In this document: in pieces, positions 24,719 to 35,895 of the stretch
Layout: each line of letters begins with the position of its first letter
Position numbering within the stretch: the first letter of the stretch is position 1
Source of the DNA: Obelidium mucronatum
Lineage: Eukaryota; Chytridiomycota; Chytridiomycetes; Chytridiales; Chytriomycetaceae
Direction: 5' to 3'
DNA: 64,000 nt
NCBI GenBank assembly: GCA_025765595.1
Contig: JAIVFH010000030.1
Coordinates: 124,001-188,000, forward strand
Made by a program: the position numbers and the translations under genes
Notes under the pieces: generated by a model
Databases searched by the model: none
The model's input: the letters and a program-made list of their open reading frames with translations, nothing else
Told to the model about the DNA's origin: nothing

Positions 24719-24859
24719 GCATGCTTGCTTACAAACTCGGTTATTTGTTTTACATGCTTCTATTACGAAATAAATACCTTTGTTATTCGTGCATCCCAAA
24801 AGTGCTTGCAGTTGAATTTGTTGAAATCATACGTTTTGTCTTCAATCTAATCGCCAACT

Positions 24860-26200
24860 ATGGGCCAGAGTATCTTGTCACTTCCGCCTGAAGTTATCGA
24901 GATGGTCCTAACTCATTTGCCAATTAACCGAAAGCTTCTTGCTGTTGGGTTATCATCGACAGCTCTCGATCGTTTCATCTTCACCAGTCTCACTTTTGCC
25001 CGCAAGCACCATCTCCATCAACTCCAAACAACGAAATCGTCTTCTATATGGATTTACATGCACTCGGCAGGTTTATTTGATCAAGAATGGGCGGGTCTGC
25101 CCCTCAATTACCAAACCACTCTCTACGGTGAACTCTTAAGTGCAGATATGCCCGAAGACCCCAAATGGGTATCAGAAGACGATGAATCGAAATCAGACGA
25201 GCTTTTCAAACCACAGCGATGGAATCTGAATCCAACAAGGGCATTGGAAATCATGCAATCGCTTCTTCAACAAAACGGGAACCACAACTCGTCCTTTTCT
25301 CCATGGTGCCAGTCAAATCGCCCTATCCATTGGGCAGTAATCAATTGCCACATAGAAGTCGTTAAACTGCTTTTAATGGATAGCGAGATGGATTTCTCCG
25401 AGGATGACGATAACCTGTTGGCCGATTCAGTCTGTTTTGGGGGTGTTGAAATTGTAAAAGTTTTGCTCAACGACCCCCGGATTGATCCTGCAAGCAATTT
25501 TAATGCTGCTCTCCTAGAGGCGTGCTATAAAGAAAACCTTGAAATTGTCAAACTATTGCTTGCTGCTTCCCCGTCAGTGGACCCATCGATGAATGACAAT
25601 TTGCCCATTCTGATTGCGTCCAGTTGGGGATACTCAGAACTTGTCAAACTCCTTCTCTCGGATCCACGTGTCGATCCTACCGTCAATGACCATAAGGCTC
25701 TTTTTGGAGCTATTACTGAAGGCCACGACGAAGTTGTTCGGCTGCTGTTACAAGACCCTAGAGTTGATCCCACTGCTGATGGTCACAGGGCGTTTAGATA
25801 CGCCATATTAAAAGGAGAATGGCCTGTTTTGGAGGTTTTCCTTGAAGATTCACGTGTGGATCCAAGTGTTGGGCGTAATGTCGCCACCATATCCGCTGCC
25901 ACTGAAGCATGGCCGAATATTGTAGAAATGCTTCTTTCCGACCCTCGCGTGGATCCATCTGCTAAAGAGAATAAAGCGCTGCGTGGAGCGATGGAGGGAA
26001 TCAAAGAGAGCAAAGATGAATGTGGTTTGTATTGGGAAGTGATTGCGCTTCTATTGAATGACGCTCGAACTAATTTCGAAAATGATTGGGATCTGCAATC
26101 GGAGTTGGTGGAATTAACTTTGAAAGAGGATTGCCTTGAATTGATTGAATTGCTGGCAAAAAAGATACAATCGTGGGACTTATCTCAGTTTTCACCATGA
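24860..26200 (+). CDS. F-box-like N-terminus plus ankyrin repeats
   Basis: Intact single-exon 446-codon gene. Residues 1-50 look like an F-box (ILSLPPEVIEMVLTHLPINR, then LLAVGLSSTALDRFIF), a module that recruits Skp1-Cullin ubiquitin ligases. About eight to nine ankyrin units follow from residue ~150, each with the pattern VKLLLSDPRVDPT followed by NHKALFGAITEGHDEV. The units are shorter at the first helix than canonical ankyrin and share the DPRVDPS loop, as in large chytrid ankyrin families. Close paralogues are at 46202-47815 (frameshifted) and 21789-22297 (remnant). It follows the docking-protein gene by 141 bp on the same strand. The substrate cannot be predicted. Confidence 0.85.
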   Translation: MGQSILSLPPEVIEMVLTHLPINRKLLAVGLSSTALDRFIFTSLTFARKHHLHQLQTTKSSSIWIYMHSAGLFDQEWAGLPLNYQTTLYGELLSADMPEDPKWVSEDDESKSDELFKPQRWNLNPTRALEIMQSLLQQNGNHNSSFSPWCQSNRPIHWAVINCHIEVVKLLLMDSEMDFSEDDDNLLADSVCFGGVEIVKVLLNDPRIDPASNFNAALLEACYKENLEIVKLLLAASPSVDPSMNDNLPILIASSWGYSELVKLLLSDPRVDPTVNDHKALFGAITEGHDEVVRLLLQDPRVDPTADGHRAFRYAILKGEWPVLEVFLEDSRVDPSVGRNVATISAATEAWPNIVEMLLSDPRVDPSAKENKALRGAMEGIKESKDECGLYWEVIALLLNDARTNFENDWDLQSELVELTLKEDCLELIELLAKKIQSWDLSQFSP

Positions 26201-26289
26201 AGAAGGCGCGCTTTCTAATTTGGAATGGCATTCTGAAACGTAAAGCTGGAATAGAAAACTTTTAGTTGATTTCTGTTTCAAAAAAAAAA

Positions 26290-27342
26290 ATGGATTTCGT
26301 CTTCTGCGACTCTCCTCCCGGCACTTCTGCTGCCACCTGCCACATGGCCCTCCAAAAGCTGGCAATCTTCTATAATGTAACCGACATTGACGCTGCTTTG
26401 CATGAAATCGGATCCGTGCCAGGACCCCGCTCAATGTCTGCCTGGAACAACAAAAACAAGCTTGGGTTCCTTAAAGGCATACTTACTCTGCCGCCCGACA
26501 AGACCACAAAAATTGAATATGCATCAAAGTTCTTTTGGACTTTCGGGAGCCTGCGTCTTCCAGCTCCAGACACTGCTGAAGAAGCAAGTTGTCTGGAACT
26601 TCTTTACTACCAGTTCATCCACCCTTTCAAGCAACTCAAAAGCAGAAACAAGAATTCCACTGAATCAGTTCGTTATGAATCGCCACCGCCAACTCCCGGT
26701 GGATCGGAATCAACTGGTTTGGCTTGGAACACCCTTGATCCAGGACCACGCAACTTTACAACAGCGCTTCTTGAAAGAGACAAGGACTGCCTTTTTTGCT
26801 GGACATGTGTATCGCCTTACCTATATCATGAGACGGCTCATCTTATTGGTCAAAGACAAGGAGACCCACTCACCCGAACCGGCCTGGACAGTATCTACAG
26901 AGTCCAAAACGGAGTTCTGATATGTGATCGGTGTCGCTATTATTTTCGGTTACTCAGATTGTATATTGATGTTGTAGACAATCATGATGGTTCGACTCGC
27001 TACATTGTTTAAGTCGTGAATCCGACAAATGATCCAGAGTATAAAGAGTTCCGCCAGCGTTTTGGATTGGTGAAAGCGACTCGATTTGGATCACTTGAAT
27101 TTTTACCTCCTGGCAGAACTGTTTTTGATGAAAACAATGAATTGACAGTCTACTTTGCAGACTCGGATTCCACCAATTACCCCAACCGCGCAGCGCTGGC
27201 CTTACATAAATCCGCGTGCTTGATTTGGAAAATGGCTGGAGCTGGTAATGATGTTGAAGACTACTTAATTGACGATATAAACGATATAGATGGTTGTTTA
27301 GCAAACGTTTGTACCAGATTGCGGAATTTGGACGTAACTTAA
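26290..27342 (+). pseudogene. HNH_2-like protein with a premature stop
   Basis: The first 240 codons carry an HNH_2-type core: ERDKDCLFCW, a THETAHLI-like stretch (HETAHLIGQ) and NGVLICDRC, with the paired cysteines and central histidine of this nuclease-like fold. A TAA at about 27010 ends the frame. The same frame then continues without a gap for 108 codons (VNPTNDPEYKEF to HKSACLIWKMAGAG), and this tail matches the last third of the intact paralogue at 35896-36924. At the stop the paralogue has a lysine (AKVVNLTNDP), so a single A-to-T change explains the break. Start chosen at 26290, just after an A run. Related fungal proteins are found in large numbers; nuclease activity is not shown. 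An A run follows at about 27357-27378. Confidence 0.75.
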
Positions 27343-27552
27343 AAAAAAGAGCAGCAAAAAAAAAAAAAAAAAAAAAAAGAGCAGTCTACTACTTTATACG
27401 AGGATTTACCGATGATCAATAAAAACATTGCAATGTTATTTGCAAAGAGTTTTCAGAAACGAAGAATATAATTATGCAGCAACACTTTTAATTCATCACA
27501 TAAAAAAACTTAAAAATAAATACGACATCTTAAAGAAAGAATAAAAAACTCT

Positions 27553-30531
27553 TCATCTAACTGCAGCAGCGCCCGTTTCTGAACCCGTACTTCCTCGCCG
27601 CCCACCAGCACCACCACCAACAAACAACAATCCAATAAACCCAAGCGTTGCCGCTCCCCACTTACGATTTCCAGTCGCCGTGTTTTCCAATGGGCGCAGC
27701 CCAGAATTCGGCAAAGGTCGCGTCATTACTGGGTGTACCGCCTCCGGTAGCCCATTTCCATCGCCATCGTGACCACCTGCGCCACCACTACGTCGTCTGA
27801 ATAAACCATGTAACAACGGTTCCATTATCCTTAGTGTATTCAGTCCCGACTTTTGCTGTCTCTGCTGCTCCTGCTGCTGCTGCTGCTGCTGCTGCTCCAC
27901 TAGACTATCAATCTGCGGCCGCGGCCGAACCACCGTGATCTCATCGCCTTCAGGAGCCCCCACTTGGCATCCTTCCGTTTGATATTCCGCACAAGAAACT
28001 GTATCCAAAGGAGGTGGAGGAATCAGATTCTCAGACGCCGGCGGTCTCAGCGGCGGCGGCGGCGGCGACACTGCATCCGTCAACGGTACACTCCCGACCC
28101 CAAAGAATTGAGAAACACGTCTCCTCAGTGCCGGTTCTGTCGCTGGCGCTGCTGTCGCCACTGCTGCAACTCTTTCCTCATATCCAGCACAAACATCATT
28201 CGCCGACACAGACCGCCCCAACGTCCTCTGCAGAATCGACCCCGCTCTTCTCGAAGAGAAGCTAGCACGTCGAATCACAGCAGATCTTGGACGTGCCGCT
28301 GCGTCTTGGACCCCAAACTCACCACCACCAACACCACCACCACTACCACTACATGTGCTTTCTTGGAAGCTAGGTGGGTTGTTATCCACAAACGGCGAGA
28401 GCGCAATCACATCTTCCCCGGGAGGACGATATGACTGCGTTATTGTAGAACGCACACTGCTAGATGAAGATGATGCAAGCGCCATATGTAAACTAACTCC
28501 CGAAGAAGCTGCTGTGGTTTGTGACCCCATCGTCGCAGTCGTCGTCGCAGTCGCAGTCGCAAACGGGTCACCACCACCACCTAAACCCCCCCACCTTCCA
28601 AACACTTGATCGATATCAATCTCGTCATTCAAATACGGCTCCGCTTCTACTGCCTCTTCTTCCCTGAAACTGTCCGAGTCCGCTGCACTACTTGAACGCG
28701 CTCTGACATGGCCCATTCGAGAATACAACGACTCTGTCGATTCATCGAACCCATACACATTATATTCAGGCGGCGGGCTCGCGATTTCAATCGACTGGGT
28801 ATCCACGGTATTCACAGCTATCTCCTCGGTGTTTCGTGTGGTGGCCCAAACACTGCCACCACCACCCATACCACCACCACCACCACCCTCAATCGCACCA
28901 CGCCTCTGAACTTCAACACCCCCACCACCAACACACTCCAAAACAATCACCCCATCTTCCCCTTCCTCTCCACGTTCATAAACCGGTAAAGTCTCAACAC
29001 TCAATCTCCGCACCCTGCCCTCTCTCCTCCGCTCTCGCTCCTCTTCATCCCGTTCTACTTCCTCTACAAGCGCTGCAAGCGTTTCGCTTTGGTATAGTAG
29101 ACTGGACTCTCTTCGGGATGGGATCAAGACTATCGGGATATCAATGACTATAGGTCGTCGTCGTCGTTGGAGGAGGTTGGTGTTTGCAATGGGTCGGATT
29201 TTGAATGTTATGTGGTGTGTTACTTTAAGCGGCTGGGTCTGAAAAGACGCGTTTAACCCGATTCTGGATTCTGGGGCGGCAGCAGCAGTAGTGATTGATG
29301 ATGATGCAGTGGATCTACTCAATGATGCTGCTCTCTGACGACGAGTATTTGAGCCTGGTATCGGTGGTGGTGGTGGGTGTGGGTGTGGAGTATCCGGTTC
29401 CAGCCGTGGGAGTCCCAGCCGAAAGGACCGTGACTCGTTATACGGCGACGCAGGAATGTATTCCTTGAATGGGAATGGAACACGGGTTGTTGTGAGGGGC
29501 CCCCATGTGGACCTGTCCATGTATATGACTGTGACGCGTTCTTCAATTGCAATGTCGGTGATCCAAACTCCAGCACATCCGCCGCTGGTGGTGGTGGAAG
29601 ATGTATTGAGGATGTCGATTGTGAATGGTATTTGCTCATCTAGAAAATTTGATAAAGCGCGGTCCCAAAGAAGTTAATATATGTTATGTGGCAGCTGAAA
29701 ACGGCCACAAAAGGGGGACCTCACCAAATATAAACCCCGCACGAGGCATCTTCACAGCCAAATCAATTTCCGGTAAAACCACTCCATCCCTTCGATGATT
29801 TCCAGCCTGTTCTCCCGGTGTAACAATCCTATTCCCACTCCCCACCAATTGAACATTCTTGAACACTGGAGTCTCCAAAGCCCTCCTCCCTTGCCTCGTT
29901 TCCACACTGCGTACCGGAATTTCCCGTCTCGCGACAAACCGTTTCTTTTTTGTATCCAAGCTGATTAAACCGCCCGCCGAACTATGCCGTTCCAGGGAAA
30001 CAACCGCTTCATACCGCACACTCCCCATTTTCCCACGATATGTTGGAGGCAGAATACTGACTGGCGGGACACGGAAAGAGAACGGCCATGTATGGCGACC
30101 TGCGGGGAGTTTCTGGCCAGGTGCTAATGGCTGCGATGCAGATGGGAATAACGTGATGGTGTCGAGGAAGAGGTGGCGGTGACAACTCAAGGGAAGCGGT
30201 TGAGGGAGTGTGGCGGACTTTTGGGCGCCAATGAGGGTGTAAGAGAGGCCTCCGGATACGAGTCCTTGGACTTGGACTTGGACGCTTGCGATTGCTGTTG
30301 GCTTGAGTAGGACGAGAATAGCGCGGCCTTTTTTAAGTATATGTATATACAGTATGTGAGAATGAGGCGGATTGACTGTGAATTGTTTTTTTTAAAATCA
30401 CCTTGGATTCCTTGACTTGGTTCAAAGAAGCTTGTTCCGTTGTTGTCGTCAAGCTCGATTGAGAATGAGGCAATGTCCGATGAGGAGGCCAGATTATCGA
30501 TGCTTCCTCGTTTGCTTGCGGTCCGAAACAT
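27553..30531 (-). CDS. Alpha-arrestin-like protein (arrestin N and C domains)
   Basis: Three exons, 30402-30531, 29725-30327 and 27553-29639, total 939 codons with consistent phase. The N-terminal half reads as an arrestin fold: RAILVLLKPTAIASVQVQV, GLSYTLIG, LAPGQKLPAGRHTWPFSFRVP, RYEAVVSLER, and then an arrestin C-like start with GEDEQIPFTIDILNTS. Alpha-arrestins in fungi bind plasma-membrane transporters and bring Rsp5-type ubiquitin ligases to them. The long C-terminal part is low complexity (Gly, Ser, Ala, a polyglutamine tract, proline runs) with PPEYN and PPSFQE, which are possible WW-binding sites. A hydrophobic stretch near the end (ATLGFIGLLFVGGG) could be a membrane segment or just glycine-rich tail. 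The hairpin array begins about 150 bp upstream of the start codon. Confidence 0.8.
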
Positions 30532-30661
30532 GTCGAATCGATGTCGAGTCTCTTGTCTCGTTGCTGCTGTTGTTGTTTGGCCCAGCGGTTCGAGTGGTGT
30601 GATTTGGCGGGCTAAAAAAATGCTTGGACCGGGGTTGTTGAATATTCAAAACTAAACTATA

Positions 30662-30683
30662 GACTATTAAAACTGGTTTTATT
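30662..30683. repeat. Direct repeat flanking the hairpin array, left
   Basis: Sequence gactattaaaactggtttta and the following tt at 30662-30683 recur with one mismatch at 32653-32674 on the far side of the array. Confidence 0.7.
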
Positions 30684-32640
30684 AAGTGAAAGTGGGATGA
30701 AAAAGATCGATAGTAGAATTGAAAAGAATTGCAATAGAAAAGAATCACGCCTTCTGTGTATCGAAAGTAGAATTGCAATAGAAAATAAACACGCCTTTGG
30801 CGTATCGCGAGTAGAATTGAAAAGAATATCACGCCTTCGGTGTACTGAAAATGCAATCGAAAAAGAATCACGCCTTTGGCGTATTGAAAGTGTGGTAGAA
30901 AAAGAATTGCAATAGAAAAAGAATTGCAAGAGAAAAGAAACACGACTTTGGCCTATCGACAGTAGAATTGAGAAGAATATCACGCCTTCGGTGTACTGAA
31001 AATGCAATCGAAAAAGAATCACGCCTTTGGCGTATTGAAAGTGTGGTAGAAAAAGAATTGCAATAGAAAAAGAATTGCAAGAGAAAAGAAACACGACTTT
31101 GGCCTATCGACAGTAGAATTGAGAAGAATATCACGCCTTCGGTGTACTGAAAATGCAATCGAAAAAGAATCACGCCTTTGGCGTATTGAAAGTGTGGTAG
31201 AAAAAGAATTGCAATAGAAAAAGAATTGCAAGAGAAAAGAAACACGACTTTGGCCTATCGACAGTAGAATTGAGAAGAATATCACGCCTTCGGTGTACTG
31301 AAAATGCAATCGAAAAAGAATCACGCCTTTGGCGTATTGAAAGTGTGGTAGAAAAAGAATTGCAATAGAAAAAGAATTGCAAGAGAAAAGAAACACGACT
31401 TTGGCGTATCGCGAGTAGAATTGAAAAGAATATCACGCCTTTGGCGTACTGAAAATGAAATCGAAAAAGAATCACGCCTTCGGCGTATTGAAAGTGTGAT
31501 GGAGATGGAATCACGCCTTCGGCCTGTTCAAAGTGGTATAGAAAAAGAATCACGCCTACGGCGTATTCACGCCTTCGGCGTTTTGAAAGTGTGATGGAGA
31601 TGGAATCACGCCTTCGGCCTGTTCAAAGTGGTATAGAAAAAGAATCACGCCTACGGCGTATTCACGCCTTCGGCGTATTGAAAGTGCGATAGAGATGGAA
31701 TCACGCCTTCGGCGTGTTGAAAGTGTGATAGAAAAAGAATCACGCCTTTGGCGTGTTCACGCCTTCGGTGTGTTAGAAGTGGTGTAGAAAAAGAATCACG
31801 CCTACGGCGTATTGAAAGTGTGATAGAGATGGAATCACGCCTTCGGCGTACTGAAAGTGGTATAGAAAAAGAATCACGCCTACGGCGTACTCACGCCTTC
31901 GGCGTATCGAAAGTGTGATAGAGATGGAATCACGCCTTCGGCGTGTAAGTGTGTATTGAAAAAGAATCACGCCTACGGCGTATTCACGCCTTTGGCGTAT
32001 CGAAAGTGTGATAGAGATGGAATCACGCCTTTGGCGTGTTGAAAGTGGTGTAGAAAAAGAATCACGCCTTCGGCGAATTGAAAGTGTGAAAGAGATGGAA
32101 TCACGCCTGCGGCGTGTTCAAATTGGTATAGAAAAAAAATCACGCCTTCGGCGTTTTGAAAGTGTGATGGAGATGGAATCACGCCTTCGGCCTGTTCAAA
32201 GTGGTATAGAAAAAGAATCACGCCTACGGCGTATTCACGCCTTCGGCGTTTTGAAAGTGTGATGGAGATGGAATCACGCCTTCGGCCTGTTCAAAGTGGT
32301 ATAGAAAAAGAATCACGCCTACGGCGTATTCACGCCTTCGGCGTTTTGAAAGTGTGATGGAGATGGAATCACGCCTTCGGCCTGTTCAAAGTGGTATAGA
32401 AAAAGAATCACGCCTACGGCGTATTCACGCCTTCGGCGTATTGAAAGTGTGATAGAGATGGAATCACGCCTTTGGCGTGTTTAAAGTGGTACAGAAAAAG
32501 AATCACGCCTACGGCGTATTCACGCCTTCGGCGTGTTGATAGAAAAAGAATCACGCCTACGGCGTGTTCACGCCTTCGGCGTGTAAGACCACGCCTTCGG
32601 CGTGTAAGCATGCATTGAAAAAGTATCACGAATATAGAAA
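30684..32640. repeat. Two-kilobase array of short hairpins (ACGCC-NNN-GGCGT)
   Basis: Dozens of copies of a 13-bp dyad, most often acgccttcggcgt, recur every 25-60 bp. The five-base arms are kept while the three-base centre varies (TTC, TTT, TAC, TGC), so the ability to form a hairpin is conserved rather than the loop. Between dyads lie A-rich, purine-rich spacers such as gaaaaagaatc and gatggagatggaa. Two higher-order units are visible: a 151-bp unit repeated about three times from 30930 to 31430, and a 95-bp unit (for example at 31501/31596 and 32169/32264/32359). The array fills most of the gap between the arrestin gene and the zinc-finger gene at 32751. Confidence 0.92.
30930..31430. repeat. 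151-bp higher-order tandem repeat inside the hairpin array
   Basis: Identical or nearly identical 151-bp units begin near 30930, 31081 and 31232, with a diverging partial unit from 31383. Each unit contains several hairpins, including the variant acgactttggcct. Confidence 0.85.
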
Positions 32641-32652
32641 AAAAAAAGACTT

Positions 32653-32674
32653 GACTATTAAAACTGGTATTATT
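32653..32674. repeat. Direct repeat flanking the hairpin array, right
   Basis: Second copy of the 22-bp flank with one mismatch. It lies shortly after the last hairpin and before an A run at about 32690-32702. Confidence 0.7.
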
Positions 32675-32750
32675 GCGGAATACATTTAAAAAAAAAAAAA
32701 AAGAATACATGGTGAATCATACAACAAACAAAAAAAAAAAAGCAAGTCCA

Positions 32751-33776
32751 TCAAAGAGTAACCATGGACCCCCGTCGATCTACCGCCCCTCGCTTCACCA
32801 TAGCAATAATCTCTGCTTCACCAAGCCCAAACGAACACCCATCAGCATATGCTTTACTTTTCGCGCTATCCAAATGTTTCCGTAATGCATCAGCACGCGC
32901 ATATCTCTTTCCACAAGGTTTCCCAGGAGTTCCAGGACATACCCATCCTTTATCTTGCTCACTGCCATGTACACTGAGAACATGCCGTTCCATTTCTTGG
33001 CGCCGGCGGAATCTCGCAAAGCAGATGGATTCATCTAGGTCATCTGTGGTTGTTGTGGCGGTGGGTGAAGGTGGGGTTGGAATGTTGGTTCCGGAGGAGG
33101 GTGAGGGTCTTGATTTTTTAGATTTCCGTTGACCATAGAAGGGACAAGCGTATTTCTTGTCAGCAGAGATTAAGTGGCTGGGTGGAATATTGCTTCCAGA
33201 CGACCTTGCTGTTTCAGCAGCAATAGCAGCGGTAGAAGTTGAGGGTGAAGTAGGAATGGCAGATTGTTGGTGGTGACTCTGAGTCACGCCCGCATCATGC
33301 TCATGCTCGATGCTCCTCCGTTTCCGTGCCAAACCGTTTAGTTCGGTATTCCGTTCTTTGTCTAGCGTTTCCTGGACAATCTTTCCGAAAGTCAATCGCT
33401 GCGATTCCAGCGTTGGCCCCAGCGCCATTTCGGCGAGCGTCGACAGCGAGCCGCTGCGAGACGCCGCCGACGCGGCGTTGACGATGTCATTCGACTTGGC
33501 TCCGTGGGCGCCGCACGCGCAGTTCGTCGCGGCGCACGGCACGAGCACCAGGTGGAAGCCCGGCGGCGGCGGCGGCGGCGGCGTTGAAAGCGTCGACTGC
33601 AGCGACGGCGAATTGAGGAAAAGGCTGTTGAAGCCGGCGAGGCCGAACGGGCTGAACGGCGTGGCGGGCTGCGGCCGGATGCTGCTGGCGCCCGTGAGCG
33701 GCGGCGAGTTGTCCAGGCTGCTCGAAGCGTCGTTGTCGTGGTCGTGGTCGTGGTCGAGGAGATCGTGGATGTTCAT
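32751..33776 (-). CDS. C2H2-type zinc-finger protein, paralogue 1
   Basis: An intact single-exon gene of 341 codons starting at the ATG at 33776 (the frame is open further but without an ATG). A conserved cysteine-rich piece LVPCAATNCACG sits near residue 85. The C-terminal third has a CPFYGQRKSKK motif, then ARFRRRQEMERHVLSVHG and WVCPGTPGKPCGKRYARAD followed by ALRKHLDSAKSK, which read as two atypical zinc fingers with RHVLSVH and RKHLDS helices. The second finger appears to end in a cysteine (DGCSFGL) instead of a histidine. Low-complexity Ser/Pro/His stretches fill the rest. A paralogue with the same order lies at 34556-35752 and a broken one at 37081-37706. A role in transcription is likely but no target is visible. 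The mid-gene region is clearly richer in GC than its surroundings. Confidence 0.8.
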   Translation of the reverse strand: MNIHDLLDHDHDHDNDASSSLDNSPPLTGASSIRPQPATPFSPFGLAGFNSLFLNSPSLQSTLSTPPPPPPPGFHLVLVPCAATNCACGAHGAKSNDIVNAASAASRSGSLSTLAEMALGPTLESQRLTFGKIVQETLDKERNTELNGLARKRRSIEHEHDAGVTQSHHQQSAIPTSPSTSTAAIAAETARSSGSNIPPSHLISADKKYACPFYGQRKSKKSRPSPSSGTNIPTPPSPTATTTTDDLDESICFARFRRRQEMERHVLSVHGSEQDKGWVCPGTPGKPCGKRYARADALRKHLDSAKSKAYADGCSFGLGEAEIIAMVKRGAVDRRGSMVTL

Positions 33777-34555
33777 ACGGAACTGTTTCAAGTGTTTTTG
33801 GATGAAAGGGGATTGTCACTGAAAAGCGTGCCTCCTTCCTTGTTGCCCAATTTGAGGCACGCGCCGCTCTATTTTTAGCTGGTGTCTCGTGCAGGATGCC
33901 TGCGAACACTGAAATGCTACTAGCAGCTTCTACATCATATCAGTGGATCCTCATGCTACTCGTCGGGGAAGGTGAGGACGGGTGCCTTGGTGGTGCGTGC
34001 AGCCGCTCGCCCAAAATATGTTTCATCACGCTCCATCTCCAAAATGTGAAAAATTCATTCGGGGGGCACGCACGGATCCCTCAATTGAGATCATAATTGA
34101 GATTGTGTTTCAACAACAAAATAAGGCACACTTGCACTATAGAAACTGCAAGTCATGATGCTTTTTTTTTGAAAGAACATCAAGAAGCAGTCGAACTCGT
34201 ATCCATTTTGGTTGTGAACTGTGGCACTACATGTTTCATCAAGCCTGAAACAAGACATTATAAAACTCTGCGTGCAGATTTGGTAAGAAACTGATTAAAA
34301 ATTGAGAGAGACACAATCAATGTGTTTCAGGCAAAAAACATTTCCTACTTCTTACCACTTTCGTTGCCTTAATCAACACTTCTCCACCTCTCCCATCCGC
34401 AAATTTACCATCCCCTTCCACATTCGTCCATTTCGCGCTATCCAAATACTTCCTCAATTTTTCTATTTCGCGTGTACAGATTCAATCAAAATACTACACA
34501 AACCATTATTCTATTCAAAAACAAAAAACTACAAACTATTCCCCAATTTAAACTA
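33777..34555. other. Intergenic region with a zinc-finger remnant
   Basis: The first part presumably contains the promoter of paralogue 1. At about 34358-34470 the minus strand carries a decayed piece of the C-terminal zinc-finger segment (the KHLDSAK region), followed by a spacer that matches the spacer at 37020-37085. No intact gene is seen. Confidence 0.5.
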
Positions 34556-35752
34556 CTACACCTTCTTATCCACTTTCGCAGCCTTAATCAACGCCGCCAC
34601 CTCCCCCTCACTCAACCCAAAACTACACCCACCCTCCACAGTCTTGCATTTGGCGCTATCCAAATGCTTCCTCAACGCATCCGCTCTCGCATACCGTTTC
34701 CCACACGGTTGTTGCACGGTCCCAGGACACATCCACCCCTTCTCTTCATCTGTTCCATGGACACTTAGTACGTGTCGCTCCATTTCTTGTTTCCGGCGGA
34801 ACCGCGCTGTGCATACGGATTCTTCTTCCATGGGTGGTTGGTAGTCTAATGGGGAAGGGTAGAAGGAACGGTGTCGTTTCTGTTTCGCGTGGCCGTAGAA
34901 GGGGCATATGTATTTCCTGTCGGAATCTGGGGTACCGCTCTCGGATGAAGCCGCAGCAGCAGTGATCCCAGACATTTTCGGTGAATACGTGGCGGACGGT
35001 GGGAGAAGCGTGTGGTAAGGACTAGCGCTTCTACGCCGAGCTTCGCGGTCATGTATCACTGAGATTCTAGCACCGCCACCACCACCACCACCACCACCAC
35101 CACCGGCGGCGGTGCTTGGATAATAATTACTCTGAGTACACGGATCAGTATTCGCGAATGACAACGGCAACCGCGTTGACGACGAGATTGTAGCCGCATT
35201 CCCATGTTGATTAAATCGGATTGATTTCGATAACGGTATCTCGTGTCCATTGATTTCGATCGTCCCGCGTTCCCAATTCGGTTTAATACGGGCTTGGTGG
35301 ATCGATGAGCTGGTTATATCGTGTATGCAAGGTGTGCTTGAGAATTCGCGCTCGTGGAAAGCATCATTTAGTTCATGTTGGGCCGAGGATTCATTACTAG
35401 AAGGGAAAACTGAGTCTAGCGGCTGCAGGCCAGGGGATTGGCTTCCACCTCCTCCTCCTCCTCCTCCCTGGCCTCCTCCTAGGATCTGGAACGGCGTCAA
35501 TGGCTGAAGGGCTGGAGGCGGTAAATCCGTTGAAGAGCAGTTGCATGTTGTGCAGGGAACGAGTAGGATTCTGTACCCTGGGCATGATTGGACTAGGGAT
35601 GTTGGAGACAGTGGCTCACTGGTGGTGGTGGTGGTGGTGGCCTCAAAGACAGTTGCTGAGGAACCACTACTGGATACACTGAACTGAGAGTCTCGTCGCT
35701 CCGCTGCGGCCATCACCGCGGCTACTTCTGCGAGATGGTTCATTGTGCTCAT
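34556..35752 (-). CDS. C2H2-type zinc-finger protein, paralogue 2
   Basis: An intact single-exon gene of 398 codons. The start at 35752 (MSTMNHLAEVAAVMAAAERR) is chosen because the upstream extension of the frame looks like untranslated sequence. It keeps the family order: a LVPCTTCNCSS cysteine cluster near residue 85, a polyglycine run, CPFYGHAKQKRHRSF, then TARFRRKQEMERHVLSVHG, WMCPGTVQQPCGKRYARAD and ALRKHLDSAKCKTVEGGC. The C-terminal SLSEGEVAALIKAAKV-like tail (LSEGEVAALIKAAKVDKKV) may form a helix. The gene and its upstream fragment are repeated as a degraded unit at 36930-37706, pointing to a tandem duplication of about 2.6 kb with the HNH_2-like gene in between. Confidence 0.82.
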   Translation of the reverse strand: MSTMNHLAEVAAVMAAAERRDSQFSVSSSGSSATVFEATTTTTTSEPLSPTSLVQSCPGYRILLVPCTTCNCSSTDLPPPALQPLTPFQILGGGQGGGGGGGGSQSPGLQPLDSVFPSSNESSAQHELNDAFHEREFSSTPCIHDITSSSIHQARIKPNWERGTIEINGHEIPLSKSIRFNQHGNAATISSSTRLPLSFANTDPCTQSNYYPSTAAGGGGGGGGGGGARISVIHDREARRRSASPYHTLLPPSATYSPKMSGITAAAASSESGTPDSDRKYICPFYGHAKQKRHRSFYPSPLDYQPPMEEESVCTARFRRKQEMERHVLSVHGTDEEKGWMCPGTVQQPCGKRYARADALRKHLDSAKCKTVEGGCSFGLSEGEVAALIKAAKVDKKV

Positions 35753-35895
35753 GTCCTTCTTTTTTTTCTTTCGTTGACCGTGAATCACTAGAACGGGGCT
35801 AAAAGGATGGCACGTTTTTTTTGGTTTGCCCCGCACGCGCACCCAATGAAAAATTTTACAGGAAACACGTGTTTTTATGAATACCACAAAAATGT

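Noticed and set aside
30494..31553. Minus-strand open frames of 125-149 codons across the hairpin array
   Set aside because: They repeat with the 151-bp unit and start at equivalent points in each copy; they exist because the repeat lacks stops in one frame. No splice or family evidence.
30684..32640. CRISPR-like array
   Set aside because: Short dyads with irregular spacing and repeated spacers; no unique spacers, and the context is eukaryotic nuclear.
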